A stretch of DNA of 23,271 nt from CAIOSQ01 sp964434345 (GCA_964434345.1 CAYSUY010000047.1:1-23271); one strand, 5' to 3'; positions 7,884 to 15,975 are shown, numbered from the stretch's first letter. Notes: generated from the sequence alone by a model not told the origin. A program made the numbers and translations.

Positions 7884-7902
7884 GTGTCGATGTCTCCGTT
7901 GA

Positions 7903-8976
7903 TCAATCCCGGACCAGGGCCAGCCCGCCCGGGCCGAGCGACGCATGCGCGCTCGCGCCTTGCGAGAATTGCACGCCGTTCCCCGCGCCGGCGATGGCGA
8001 AGAGTTCGCCGATATCGCTGTCCAGGGTGAATTCGATATGCGACCCGAGATAGGTGGCCTTGCGGATCCGGGCGGGAAGCCGGTCCGGGGCGGGCTGCGC
8101 ATGCAGGTGGATGGCGTGCGGGCGCACGGCGAGGCTCGCGGCGCCGGCGGCGATCCCGCGGTGTGGCAGATCGAAGGCCAGCGGGCCGAGGCGGCATGTC
8201 GCGACGCCGTCGCGATGGGGGCCGACCTCGCAGGGGAGGAGATTGGCACCGCCGATGAAATCGGCGACGAAGCGTGTCGCTGGCTGGTCGTAGAGTTCGG
8301 CCGGCGAGCCGCTCTGGGCGATCCGGGCCTGGCTCATGACGACGATCACATCCGACACGGCGAGGGCTTCCTCCTGATCGTGCGTGACGTAGACGGCGGT
8401 CAGCCCGAGTTTCTGCTGCAGGTCACGGATCTCTTCGCGCATGCGACGGCGCAGCTTGGCATCGANNNNNNNNNNCAAGGGCTCGTCGAAGAGTAGAACA
8501 CTGGGTTCGAGGACCAGCGCGCGGGCGACCGCGACGCGCTGCTGTTGTCCGCCCGACAATTCGCTCGGCATGCGTGCGTCGTATCCCGCGAGGCCGACCA
8601 GTTCGAGACCCGCGCGCGCACGGTCGCGTTGCTCGGCCTTGCTGCCGCCCCCGACGGCAAGGCCGTATGCGACGTTCTCGATCACGTTCATGTGCGGGAA
8701 CAGCGCATAGCTCTGGAAGACCATGCTTACGTCACGCGCGGTGGCGGGCAGGCGCGTGACGTCGCGTCCACCGATCCGGATGGTGCCCGCGCTCGGGATC
8801 TCGAGCCCCGCGATCATCCGCAGCGTCGTGGTCTTGCCGCACCCGGAGGGTCCCAGCAGCGTCACCAGCGTGCCGCTGGCGATCGTGAAGGAGATCGCGT
8901 CGACCGCGACGACAGTGCCGAAACGGCGCGTGACGTCCCGGAATTCGACGTCGGCGGAGCGGGCGGAGATCTTCAT
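7903..8976 (-). CDS. ABC transporter ATP-binding protein (FbpC/AfuC/PotA-like), contains a 10-N gap
   Basis: About 357 residues. Motifs: Walker A GPSGCGKT (42-49), Q-loop Gln88, signature LSGGQQQR (140-147), Walker B LLFDEP (161-166), H-loop VTHDQEE, and a C-terminal TOBE-like regulatory domain (about 245-357) as in importers of iron, polyamines, phosphonates or sugar phosphates. The 10 Ns at 8466-8475 fall exactly in the D-loop. The family reads DEPLSNLDAKLR, but four unknown residues stand where three are expected, so the true gap is probably 7 nt; the frame is unaffected. The start ATG at 8976 overlaps the permease stop by ATGA. It energises the fused permease and delivers substrate to the cytoplasm. 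Confidence 0.9.
   Translation of the reverse strand: MKISARSADVEFRDVTRRFGTVVAVDAISFTIASGTLVTLLGPSGCGKTTTLRMIAGLEIPSAGTIRIGGRDVTRLPATARDVSMVFQSYALFPHMNVIENVAYGLAVGGGSKAEQRDRARAGLELVGLAGYDARMPSELSGGQQQRVAVARALVLEPSVLLFDEPLXXXXDAKLRRRMREEIRDLQQKLGLTAVYVTHDQEEALAVSDVIVVMSQARIAQSGSPAELYDQPATRFVADFIGGANLLPCEVGPHRDGVATCRLGPLAFDLPHRGIAAGAASLAVRPHAIHLHAQPAPDRLPARIRKATYLGSHIEFTLDSDIGELFAIAGAGNGVQFSQGASAHASLGPGGLALVRD
8466..8475. other. Assembly gap of 10 N
   Basis: Gap inside the D-loop codons of the ABC ATPase. Comparison with the near-invariant DEPLSNLDAK motif suggests 7 missing bases rather than 10. Confidence 0.9.
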
Positions 8977-11168
8977 GCCGAGGCCTCTCGCAGGATGGAG
9001 GATGCACCGCCGCGACGCCCGAGGCGCCGTTCGCCGACGACGAGTTGGATCAATCCGACCCCGACCGCCATGATGACGACAAGGGCGGACGAGTAGGCGA
9101 TGGCGACGCCATATTCGCTGACCTCGACACGATTCACGATATAGGCGGTCGCGAGGTTGTACTCGGCGCTGACGAGGAAGACGACCGCGCTCACCGAGGT
9201 GATCGCGCGCACGAAGCTGTAGACCAGGGCCGCGACGATCGCCGGCCGCAGCAGCGGCAGCACGACCCGTCTCAATGTCGCGAAACTGCCGTGGCGCAGC
9301 ATCAGCGAACACTCGTCGAGGCTCTTGTCGATCTGCGACAGCGTCGCGACGCCGGCGCGGATCGCGACGGGCATGTTCCGGAAGACGAAGCAGATCACGA
9401 GGATGATGCCGGTGCCCGTCAGTTCGAGCGGCGGCACGTTGAAGGCCACGATATAGCTGACCCCGATCACCGTGCCCGGGATCGCGAAACTGAGCATCGT
9501 CGTGAACTCGAACGCCTGCTTGCCGGCGAAGCTCTGGCGGGCGAGAAGATACGCCGTCAGCAACCCGATGCCGGCGGTGAGCGGTGCCGCGAGCGCCGAC
9601 AATTGCAGCGTGGTGAACAAGGAGTTCCACGCGCGTCCCGCCCAGACGATCCCGTGCTGGCCCCATTCGATGCCGAATGTCACGACGTAGTGCTTGAGCG
9701 TGAAGCTGTTGTCGCGTCCGAAATTCTCGACGAAACCGCCGACCACGATCATCGCGTAGACGATCAGCGTGAACGCCATCCAGGGCACCGCCGTGCCGTA
9801 GATCAGCCAGCGCGCGCCGCGCGGTAGCGGCGCGTGCATCCCGCCATCGCCCTTGCCCGCGACCGTGGTGTAGGCGCGCTTGCCCAGCCAGACGTTCTGC
9901 AGGAAGAACGCAGCGAGGCACACCGCGAGCAGCACCATCGACAGCGCCGCGGCGCGGCCCGGATCGCTCTGGGCGCCGACGATGGCGAAGAAGATCTGCG
10001 TCGAAAGCACGTTGAAATTGCCGGCAAGGACGAGCGGGTTGCCGAAATCCGCGAGGCTCTCGACGAAGCCGATGAGGAAGGAATTCGCGAGGCCCGGGCG
10101 GATCAGCGGCAGGGTCACGGTCGTGAAGACCCGCCAGCGCGACGCGCGCAACGTCTGGGCGGCTTCTTCCATCGAAGGGCTGACGCCCTGGACGACGCCG
10201 AGCAGAACCATGAAGGCGATCGGGGCAAAGGCGAGGGTCTGGACCAGCACGAGGCCGGGCAGACCGTAGATCCAGCGCGTCGGAGGAATGCCGAAGGCGC
10301 TTTCGAGGAACAGCGTGACTGCGCCATTGCGGCCGAACAGCAGGATGATCGCAAGGCCGATCACGAAGGGGGGCGTGATGACGGGCAAGACCGCGACAAG
10401 CTTGAGCAGCGGCTTGGCGGGAAAGTTGGTGCGCTGAGCGAGCAGGGCGAAGGCGAGGCCGAGCAGCGTCGTCGTGATGCCCACGATGGTGGCGAGCAGG
10501 ACGGAGTTCCAGAACACGCCGCAGGAGCGCTGTCCCTGGAAGCACCCGAGGCCCCAGATCGTCTGGGTTGAGAGCCGGTTCGCTAGCGGCGTCAACGCAT
10601 AGCGTCCGTCGCTTGTCAGCGCCGCCTCGAATAGAACCTCGATGACAGGCCAGAACACGAACAGCGCGACGGTCGCGACGACAAGGCCGATGGCTCCTGT
10701 GACGAACGCGTCGCCGCGCATCGCGCCGCGTCGCGCGAGGCCGGTGGTCAGGAGGAAAAGCAGGGACGTCGCGACGAAGGCGGTCCCCCAGCCCATGCCG
10801 AACTGCCGCCGTGTCGTGGGCCCGAACATCTCGGCAAGGATGCTCCAGCCCCAGCCGCGATGCGTCAGCGCGAAACCCTGGAGCCAGATCCAGGCGAGGC
10901 CGGCGGTGCCGGCGACGATCAGGATCTTGCCCGCGCGGCGATGTTCGGTTCCTGGACGCAGGGCGAGCAGGGGCAGGGTGAGTGCCCCCGCCACCGGCCA
11001 GAGCCACCATTTCGCATGCAGCGCGGCCTGGATCAGACCGGGCCCCGCCTCGTCGCCCAAATAGTATCGAAGCGGGGTCCGGGTGATCCCGTCCTCCAGC
11101 CCGTACCAGGGCAGGAGGAGGAAGCCGGACCAGCCGATCCCGAGCCAGGTGAGGATCGTCACGGGCAT
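8973..11168 (-). CDS. Fused double-domain ABC permease (FbpB/AfuB-like)
   Basis: A 731-residue inner-membrane permease with two BPD_transp_1 domains in one chain. The first core runs about 215-425 with an EAA loop at EEAAQTLRASRWR (334-346) followed by LPLIRPGL. The second runs about 512-712 with an EAA-type loop at DECSLMLRHGS (618-628) followed by LPLLRPAI. An N-terminal extension of about 200 residues contains additional hydrophobic helices. Each EAA loop docks with one ATPase subunit, so a single copy makes the whole channel. This architecture is shared by ferric-ion (FbpB), phosphonate and sugar-phosphate (AfuB) importers and does not decide the substrate. It begins 19 nt after the binding-protein stop and overlaps the ATPase start by 4 nt. 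Confidence 0.93.
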   Translation of the reverse strand: MPVTILTWLGIGWSGFLLLPWYGLEDGITRTPLRYYLGDEAGPGLIQAALHAKWWLWPVAGALTLPLLALRPGTEHRRAGKILIVAGTAGLAWIWLQGFALTHRGWGWSILAEMFGPTTRRQFGMGWGTAFVATSLLFLLTTGLARRGAMRGDAFVTGAIGLVVATVALFVFWPVIEVLFEAALTSDGRYALTPLANRLSTQTIWGLGCFQGQRSCGVFWNSVLLATIVGITTTLLGLAFALLAQRTNFPAKPLLKLVAVLPVITPPFVIGLAIILLFGRNGAVTLFLESAFGIPPTRWIYGLPGLVLVQTLAFAPIAFMVLLGVVQGVSPSMEEAAQTLRASRWRVFTTVTLPLIRPGLANSFLIGFVESLADFGNPLVLAGNFNVLSTQIFFAIVGAQSDPGRAAALSMVLLAVCLAAFFLQNVWLGKRAYTTVAGKGDGGMHAPLPRGARWLIYGTAVPWMAFTLIVYAMIVVGGFVENFGRDNSFTLKHYVVTFGIEWGQHGIVWAGRAWNSLFTTLQLSALAAPLTAGIGLLTAYLLARQSFAGKQAFEFTTMLSFAIPGTVIGVSYIVAFNVPPLELTGTGIILVICFVFRNMPVAIRAGVATLSQIDKSLDECSLMLRHGSFATLRRVVLPLLRPAIVAALVYSFVRAITSVSAVVFLVSAEYNLATAYIVNRVEVSEYGVAIAYSSALVVIMAVGVGLIQLVVGERRLGRRGGASSILREASA

Positions 11169-11187
11169 GCGGATGGTCCGGCCTGGA

Positions 11188-12213
11188 TCAGTTGGCGATC
11201 TTGATCTCGGCGTCGAAGCGCGACAGCAGACGCTTGCGCTCGTCCGAGGAACCGAATTTCTGGAAGTCGTAGTTGATCAGTTTGATCTCCGACAGCTTCG
11301 GCGCCTGGGGCGGGGTCGGCGCGCCCTTGTTGGACGGCACCTGGTAGCTCTGGGCGCGGGCGCCCAGGGCCTGGGCCTCGGCGGACAGAGCCCAGTCATA
11401 GAACTTCCGCGCGCTGTCGAGATTGCGGGCGCCGGCGATGATGGACATCGAGCCGATCTCGTAGCCCGTGCCCTCGCACGGGGCCACGGTCTTGATCGGG
11501 AAGTTGCGCACCGACTGGGTGATCGCGTCGTGCATGAACACGATGCCGATCAGGGTCTCGCCGCGGCCAGCCGCCACGATCGGTGCCGCACCCGACTTGG
11601 TGTACTGGTTCACATTCGTGTTCAGCTTGCGCAGATAGTCGAAGGCCCCGTTCTCGCCCATGATCTGCACCAGCGACGCGACCATCGTATACGATGTGCC
11701 CGACGAATGCGGATTGGCGACCTGGACCTCGCCCTTGTAGGCGGGGTTCACCAGATCGGCCCAGCATTTCGGCTCTGGCAGGTTCTTCTTGGCGAGCAGT
11801 TCGGTGTTGAAGCCGAAGCCGAGCGCGCCGGCATAGATGCCGATGGTGCGCTTGCGCCCCGTGCGCCATTGCTGCACGGCCCAGTCCTGCATCTCGCCCA
11901 TGCGCGAGGTCTCGTATTCGGCGGTCAGGCCTTCCTCGGCCGCCTGCAGATGCGGGTCGCCGGTGCCGCCCCACCAGATGTCGCCGCGCGGATTGTCCTT
12001 TTCGGCCTTCACCTGCGCGTAGGTCTCACCGGAGGATTTGCGCGTCATCGCGACGCGGATCCCGGTGGCCTTCTCGAACTCGGTCTGCATCAACTGGCAC
12101 CAATCCTCCTGCACCGAGCAGTACAGATTGAGGCGACCCTGTGCCTGCGCCGCGCCGCCCAGCAGGGTGCCGGCGACGAGCGCCGCCACGGCGCCGATGG
12201 TCCTGATCGTCAT
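11188..12213 (-). CDS. Periplasmic substrate-binding protein of an AfuA/FbpA-type ABC importer, possibly for sugar or cyclitol phosphates
   Basis: A 341-residue exported binding protein. Signal peptide about 1-25 ends AAQAQ; the mature part starts GRLNLYCSVQEDWC. Family segments include RGDIWWGGTGD (76-86), GALGFGFNTELLAKKNLP (129-146) and CWADLVNPAYKGEVQVANPH (150-169). Ferric-binding FbpA proteins use an adjacent Tyr-Tyr pair, which is absent. Instead the protein has His228-Asp229 (GIVFMHDAITQ) and Glu252 (GTGYEIGSMS). This is the same 24-residue spacing as the His205/Asp206/Glu229 set I recall for the glucose-6-phosphate-binding AfuA. The ligand is therefore more likely a phosphorylated polyol than iron; this is inference. 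Four Cys (32, 39, 150, 246) could form disulphides. AAGGGAG precedes the ATG. First gene of a four-gene operon with permease, ATPase and iolG. Confidence 0.88.
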   Translation of the reverse strand: MTIRTIGAVAALVAGTLLGGAAQAQGRLNLYCSVQEDWCQLMQTEFEKATGIRVAMTRKSSGETYAQVKAEKDNPRGDIWWGGTGDPHLQAAEEGLTAEYETSRMGEMQDWAVQQWRTGRKRTIGIYAGALGFGFNTELLAKKNLPEPKCWADLVNPAYKGEVQVANPHSSGTSYTMVASLVQIMGENGAFDYLRKLNTNVNQYTKSGAAPIVAAGRGETLIGIVFMHDAITQSVRNFPIKTVAPCEGTGYEIGSMSIIAGARNLDSARKFYDWALSAEAQALGARAQSYQVPSNKGAPTPPQAPKLSEIKLINYDFQKFGSSDERKRLLSRFDAEIKIAN

Positions 12214-12310
12214 GATAGATCTCCCTTCATGCGCCCCGGGGCCGAGACGCTTCGCATGCGTCACCAAAATCTATAACAGAAATGCAATGCGCCAATCGGA
12301 GATTCGAGCC
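12214..12310. promoter_or_regulatory. Divergent promoter region between the transporter operon and the IMPase gene
   Basis: 97 bp between two divergent starts. It contains an AT-rich core (12264-12284, including CTATAACA) that could supply a -10 for either strand: TATAAC at 12272-12277 on plus, TAGATT on minus with TTGGCG 16 nt upstream. An inverted repeat GACGC-N7-GCGTC (12246-12262) adjoins the core and is a candidate operator. Shared control would couple uptake to dephosphorylation. Boxes are weak matches. Confidence 0.4.
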
Positions 12311-13081
12311 ATGGACGACCTCAGCAGACGGTTCGACGAAGGCCTCGCCGCGACCCGCGCCGCGGGTCTGGTCGCCCGCGATTATTTCGAGCGACGGCGC
12401 GAATTGACCGTCGAGACCAAGGGGCCGCAGGATTTCGTCTCGATGGCCGACCGGGAGGTGGAGCGCCTGCTGGTCGCCCGCCTGCGCGCGGTCTTCCCGG
12501 ACGACAGCGTGCTGGGCGAGGAGCATGGTCGACAGGGAGAGGGGCGGATCTGCTGGGTCATAGATCCCATCGATGGCACTTCGAATTTCGTGCGCGGGAT
12601 CGCGCTCTGGTGCGTCTCGGTGGGCGTTCTGGTCGACAACGTTCCCATGCTGGGCTTTGTCTATGACCCCGTGCGCGACGAGATGTTCGCGGGGCGGCGT
12701 GGGACCGGGGCCACGTGCAATGGCCGCCCGATGCGTGCCAGCGCCGCCGGTGTCGACACCGCGCGGATCAATCTCGGCTTCGGGCTGCGGCAGCAACCCG
12801 AGCGCTTCGCTACCGTGATGCAGCGCCTCGTCGCGCAGGGGGCGGAGTTTTCGCGCTTCGGGTCAGCGGCCATCAGCCTCGCCTATGTCGCCGACGGCCG
12901 GCTCGAGGGGTTCTGGGAGAACCGCATCAACGCCTGGGATGTCTGCGCCGGACTTGTCCTCGCCGTCGAAGCGGGCGCGGTCGTCGAGGATTTCTTCGGC
13001 GGCGAGGGACCGGTGCGGGCCAATCGCTGCGTCGCGGCGGCGCCTGGCGTCATCGCCGCCCTGCGCGCCGCGATCGCCTGA
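12311..13081 (+). CDS. Inositol monophosphatase family phosphatase
   Basis: A 256-residue Mg2+-dependent phosphatase of the IMPase/FBPase superfamily. Metal-binding residues are all present: Glu70 in LGEEHG, the motif DPIDGTSNF with Asp85 and Asp88 (85-93), and Asp210 in NAWDVCAG. Family members dephosphorylate inositol monophosphates, and relatives act on histidinol-phosphate, fructose 1,6-bisphosphate or PAP, so substrate cannot be fixed from motifs alone. Start ATG 12311 was chosen for the GGAG 9 nt upstream; an in-frame ATG at 12287 would add eight residues. The gene is divergent from the AfuA-like transporter operon and lies near iolG and iolD, which favours an inositol phosphate. It ends only 6 nt from the convergent isomerase gene. 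Confidence 0.9.
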   Translation: MDDLSRRFDEGLAATRAAGLVARDYFERRRELTVETKGPQDFVSMADREVERLLVARLRAVFPDDSVLGEEHGRQGEGRICWVIDPIDGTSNFVRGIALWCVSVGVLVDNVPMLGFVYDPVRDEMFAGRRGTGATCNGRPMRASAAGVDTARINLGFGLRQQPERFATVMQRLVAQGAEFSRFGSAAISLAYVADGRLEGFWENRINAWDVCAGLVLAVEAGAVVEDFFGGEGPVRANRCVAAAPGVIAALRAAIA

Positions 13082-13087
13082 CCGGCA

Positions 13088-14038
13088 TCATCCCCGCCGC
13101 CTCTGGTTGAGCATGACGCGGCGGAGGAGGCGGACGGATTTCTCGACCCCTTCTTCCGGTGTCATGAGCACGTCCTCGTGCTCGATCGAGAGCACGTCGT
13201 CGTAGCCGGCCATGGCGAGGGCCATGCAGAAGCGGTTCCACCATGCTTCATCCCGGCCATAGCCGAGCGTCACATAGTTCCAGGCCCGTTCGGAGATGCG
13301 GGCGTTCGGGATCGTCTCGAGGACACCGTCGCGGCCTGCGTTGACCGGGTCGATGGCAGTGTCCTTGGCGTGGACATGGTGGATCGCCTTGCCAAGCGCG
13401 GCGATCGCCGCGATCGGATCCGCCCCCATCCACATCAGGTGGCTGGGATCGAAATTCGCCCCGACGATCTCGCCGACGGCTTCGCGCAACCGCAGCAGTG
13501 TCGAGACGCTGTACACCGCCTGATGGCCGTGCAACTCGAGACACAGGCGGGTGATGCCGTGGCTGCGTGCGCAGGCGACGAGGTCGCGCCAATAGGGGAT
13601 CAGCACGTCCTCCCACTGGTAGCGCAGGATCTCCTGGTTCTCCCGCGGCCAGGCGGTGGTGACCCAGTTCGCCGTCGCATCTCCTGGCGCGCCGCCGGGC
13701 AGCCCCGACATCATGACCACGCGCGTCACTCCGAGCTTGCCCGCGAGTTCGAAGGTCTTGCGCGTGACCGCGTCGTGCCTGCGGCCGTGATCGCCGGGAT
13801 GCAGAGGATTGCCGGAGCAGTTGAGGGCGCTGATCTCGATGCCGCCGCGCGACAGCGCTGCCAGGAAACGGCGCCGTTCGGTCTCGTCGCCGAGCATCCT
13901 GTCGAGATCGACATGCGGCGCGCCTGACCAGTTGCCGCAGGCGAATTCGAGCATCTCGAATCCGAGCCCGCGCGCGACTTCCAGCATCGGTTCGAAGCCG
14001 AGATGCCCCAGGCTGTCGGTGATCATTCCAAGCTTCAT
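13088..14038 (-). CDS. TIM-barrel sugar phosphate isomerase/epimerase (IolE/IolI/IolH-like, AP endonuclease 2 superfamily)
   Basis: A 316-residue xylose-isomerase-like TIM barrel. The usual metal ligands are visible: Glu168 (LELHGH), Asp197 and His200 (NFDPSH), His223 (HVHAKD) and Glu286 (SIEHED). The central block MMSGLPGGAPGD (109-120) with ANWVTTAWP is typical of an oxidised-sugar subgroup found beside Gfo/Idh/MocA dehydrogenases. It could be a 2-keto-myo-inositol dehydratase (IolE role) or an inosose isomerase (IolI/IolH role); sequence alone does not decide. Start ATG 14038 has AGGGAGG about 7 nt upstream, while the frame stays open for 65 further codons without homology. The gene is divergent from iolD, which acts next in the pathway. 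Confidence 0.83.
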   Translation of the reverse strand: MKLGMITDSLGHLGFEPMLEVARGLGFEMLEFACGNWSGAPHVDLDRMLGDETERRRFLAALSRGGIEISALNCSGNPLHPGDHGRRHDAVTRKTFELAGKLGVTRVVMMSGLPGGAPGDATANWVTTAWPRENQEILRYQWEDVLIPYWRDLVACARSHGITRLCLELHGHQAVYSVSTLLRLREAVGEIVGANFDPSHLMWMGADPIAAIAALGKAIHHVHAKDTAIDPVNAGRDGVLETIPNARISERAWNYVTLGYGRDEAWWNRFCMALAMAGYDDVLSIEHEDVLMTPEEGVEKSVRLLRRVMLNQRRRG

Positions 14039-14141
14039 GACGCGCCTCCCTGTCCGCGGCCCGGTCCGGGCGCCGTCACGCGGCGATTCCCCCTGGCCCC
14101 GGGATGCGGTCATAATCGGTTCCTGCTCGAGGGAGAAGACC
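14039..14141. promoter_or_regulatory. Divergent promoter region between the isomerase gene and iolD
   Basis: 103 bp, very GC-rich. A 13-bp palindrome GCCCGG-T-CCGGGC at 14059-14071 is a candidate operator. CATAAT (14111-14116) is the best -10-like element for iolD, but no good -35 accompanies it. Ribosome sites are GAGGGAGAAG (14129-14138) for iolD and CCTCCCT (14044-14050, minus strand) for the isomerase. Confidence 0.35.
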
Positions 14142-15974
14142 ATGAAGATGACGGCCGCCCAGGCCCTGGTGCGCTGGCTTGCCGCCCAGCATGTCGAGAT
14201 CGGTGGCCGCGAGGTGCCGCTGTGTGGCGGCATGTGGGCGATCTTCGGTCACGGAAATGTCGCCGGCATCGGAGAGGCGTTGTACGCCGAACGCGACAGG
14301 CTGCCGACGTTGCGCGCGCATAACGAGCAGGCCATGGCGCTCGCCGCGGTCGCCTACGCCAAGGCGTCGTTCCGCCGCCGGTTCATGGCATGCACGACAT
14401 CGATAGGCCCGGGCGCGACCAACATGGTGACCGCGGCGGCCGTCGCCCATGTGAACCGTCTGCCGGTGCTGCTGATTCCGGGGGACGTCTTCGCCAACCG
14501 CCGCCCCGATCCCGTTCTGCAGCAGGTCGAGGATTTCGGCGATCCGACGATCAGCGCCAACGACTGTTTCCGGCCGGTGTCCCGCTTCTGGGATCGCATC
14601 ACCCGGCCGGAGCAATTGCTCGCCGCCCTGCCGGCGGCGCTCTCCGTGCTCCTCGACCCGGTCGCCTGCGGACCGGCCACGATCGCCTTCTGCCAGGATG
14701 TCCAGGCCGAGGCGGCCGAGTTTCCGGCCGCTTTCTTCGAGCGGCGGGTGCACCGTATCCGCCGGCCAGGGCCGGACATGTTCGAGCTCGACGACGTCAC
14801 GGCGCGGCTGCGCGGTGCGCGCGCGCCGCTCATCGTCGCGGGTGGCGGCGTCCTCTATTCCGAGGCGAGCGAGGCGCTCGATGCCTTTTCACGCGCCACC
14901 GGCATCCCCGTGGCCGAGACGCAGGCCGGCAAGGGAGCGCTCTCCTGGGATCATCCGCATACGGTCGGCGCGATCGGCGTCACCGGCAGCGCGGCGGCCA
15001 ACGCGCTGGCGCGCGAGGCCGATCTCGTTCTGGCGGTCGGCACCCGGTTGCAGGATTTCACCAGCGGCAGCCGCGCCCTGTTCGGCCGCGGCGGCACGCA
15101 ACTCGTCCAGCTCAACGTGGCGCCCCATGACGCCGCGAAGCATGGTGCCCTGGCGCTCGTGGCCGATGCGCGTGTCGGGCTCGACGCGCTGGGCGAGCGC
15201 GTGCGCGGCTGGCGTGCGGACGAGACCTGGACGACGCGTGCCAAGGCGCTCGCCGGCGCATGGCAGGAGCGCGTCGCGGCGATCACGACGCCCGGCCGGG
15301 ACGAAGCCAGGCTACCGAGCGATGCCGAGATCCTTGGGGCGGTAAATAGCTTCGCAGGGCCGGAGACCACCGTGCTTTGCGCGGCCGGCGGTTTGCCCGG
15401 CGAGTTGCACAAGCTCTGGCGCGCCACGGGTCCCGGCAGCTACCACCTCGAATACGGCTTCAGTTGCATGGGCTACGAGATCGCCGGGGGCCTGGGCGCG
15501 AAGCTCGCGCGGCCGGAGCGCGAGGTCGTCGTGATGGTCGGCGACGGCAGCTATCTGATGATGAATTCGGAGATCGCGACCTCCGTGGCGCTCGGTGCGA
15601 AGCTGATCTTGGTCGTGCTCGACAATCGCGGCTTCGGATGCATCAACCGGTTGCAGCAGGCATGCGGTGGCGCCGCGTTCAACAATCTGTTCGGAGACGC
15701 CTTGCCGATGCCGGCGGTGGATTTTGCGCGCCACGCGGCCAGCCTTGGCGCGGCGGCCGAGAAAGTCGCCCGCCTCGCGGAACTCCCCGCTGCGCTGGAG
15801 CGCGCGCGGCGTGCGACGCGGACGGCGGTCGTCGTCATCGACAGCGATCCCGTCCGCTCCACCGGAGAGGGCGGCGCCTGGTGGGACGTCGCGGTGCCCG
15901 AGACGTCCGGCAGGCCAGAGGTCGCGGCAGCTCATGCGTCCTATGTGACGCAGAGGGCCAGACGGGACGGATGA
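14142..15974 (+). CDS. iolD: 3D-(3,5/4)-trihydroxycyclohexane-1,2-dione acylhydrolase (ThDP-dependent)
   Basis: A 610-residue thiamine-diphosphate enzyme that hydrolyses the cyclic diketone of the inositol pathway, opening the ring to 5-deoxy-glucuronate. The three-domain acetolactate-synthase-like layout is complete: PYR domain with catalytic Glu62 in RAHNEQAMA, central domain about 210-360, and PP domain with the ThDP motif GDGS (467-470) through Asn495. IolD-specific blocks are strong: AIFGHGNVAGIGEALY, ACTTSIGPGATNMVTAAA, PGDVFANRRPDPVLQQVEDF and SANDCFRPVSRFWDRITRPEQ. Length is normal for the family. Start ATG 14142 follows GAGGGAGAAG. It ends one base from the convergent thermonuclease gene. 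iolA, iolB and iolC are not in the window. Confidence 0.95.
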   Translation: MKMTAAQALVRWLAAQHVEIGGREVPLCGGMWAIFGHGNVAGIGEALYAERDRLPTLRAHNEQAMALAAVAYAKASFRRRFMACTTSIGPGATNMVTAAAVAHVNRLPVLLIPGDVFANRRPDPVLQQVEDFGDPTISANDCFRPVSRFWDRITRPEQLLAALPAALSVLLDPVACGPATIAFCQDVQAEAAEFPAAFFERRVHRIRRPGPDMFELDDVTARLRGARAPLIVAGGGVLYSEASEALDAFSRATGIPVAETQAGKGALSWDHPHTVGAIGVTGSAAANALAREADLVLAVGTRLQDFTSGSRALFGRGGTQLVQLNVAPHDAAKHGALALVADARVGLDALGERVRGWRADETWTTRAKALAGAWQERVAAITTPGRDEARLPSDAEILGAVNSFAGPETTVLCAAGGLPGELHKLWRATGPGSYHLEYGFSCMGYEIAGGLGAKLARPEREVVVMVGDGSYLMMNSEIATSVALGAKLILVVLDNRGFGCINRLQQACGGAAFNNLFGDALPMPAVDFARHAASLGAAAEKVARLAELPAALERARRATRTAVVVIDSDPVRSTGEGGAWWDVAVPETSGRPEVAAAHASYVTQRARRDG

Positions 15975-15975
15975 G

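Noticed and set aside
7903..11010. A 1035-codon minus-strand frame continuing upstream of the ABC ATPase
   Set aside because: Only its C-terminal 357 residues show homology. The upstream part is an out-of-frame reading of the permease gene and is Arg/His/Pro-rich.
7903..12213. Ferric iron (FbpABC) uptake system
   Set aside because: The architecture fits, but the binding protein lacks the Tyr-Tyr iron ligands and the neighbours are polyol enzymes, so iron is not the favoured substrate. It is not excluded.
13094..13124. Stem CCGCCGC / GCGGCGG at the end of the isomerase gene as a terminator
   Set aside because: It has a 17-nt loop, lies inside coding sequence and lacks a T run; such GC pairs are common here.
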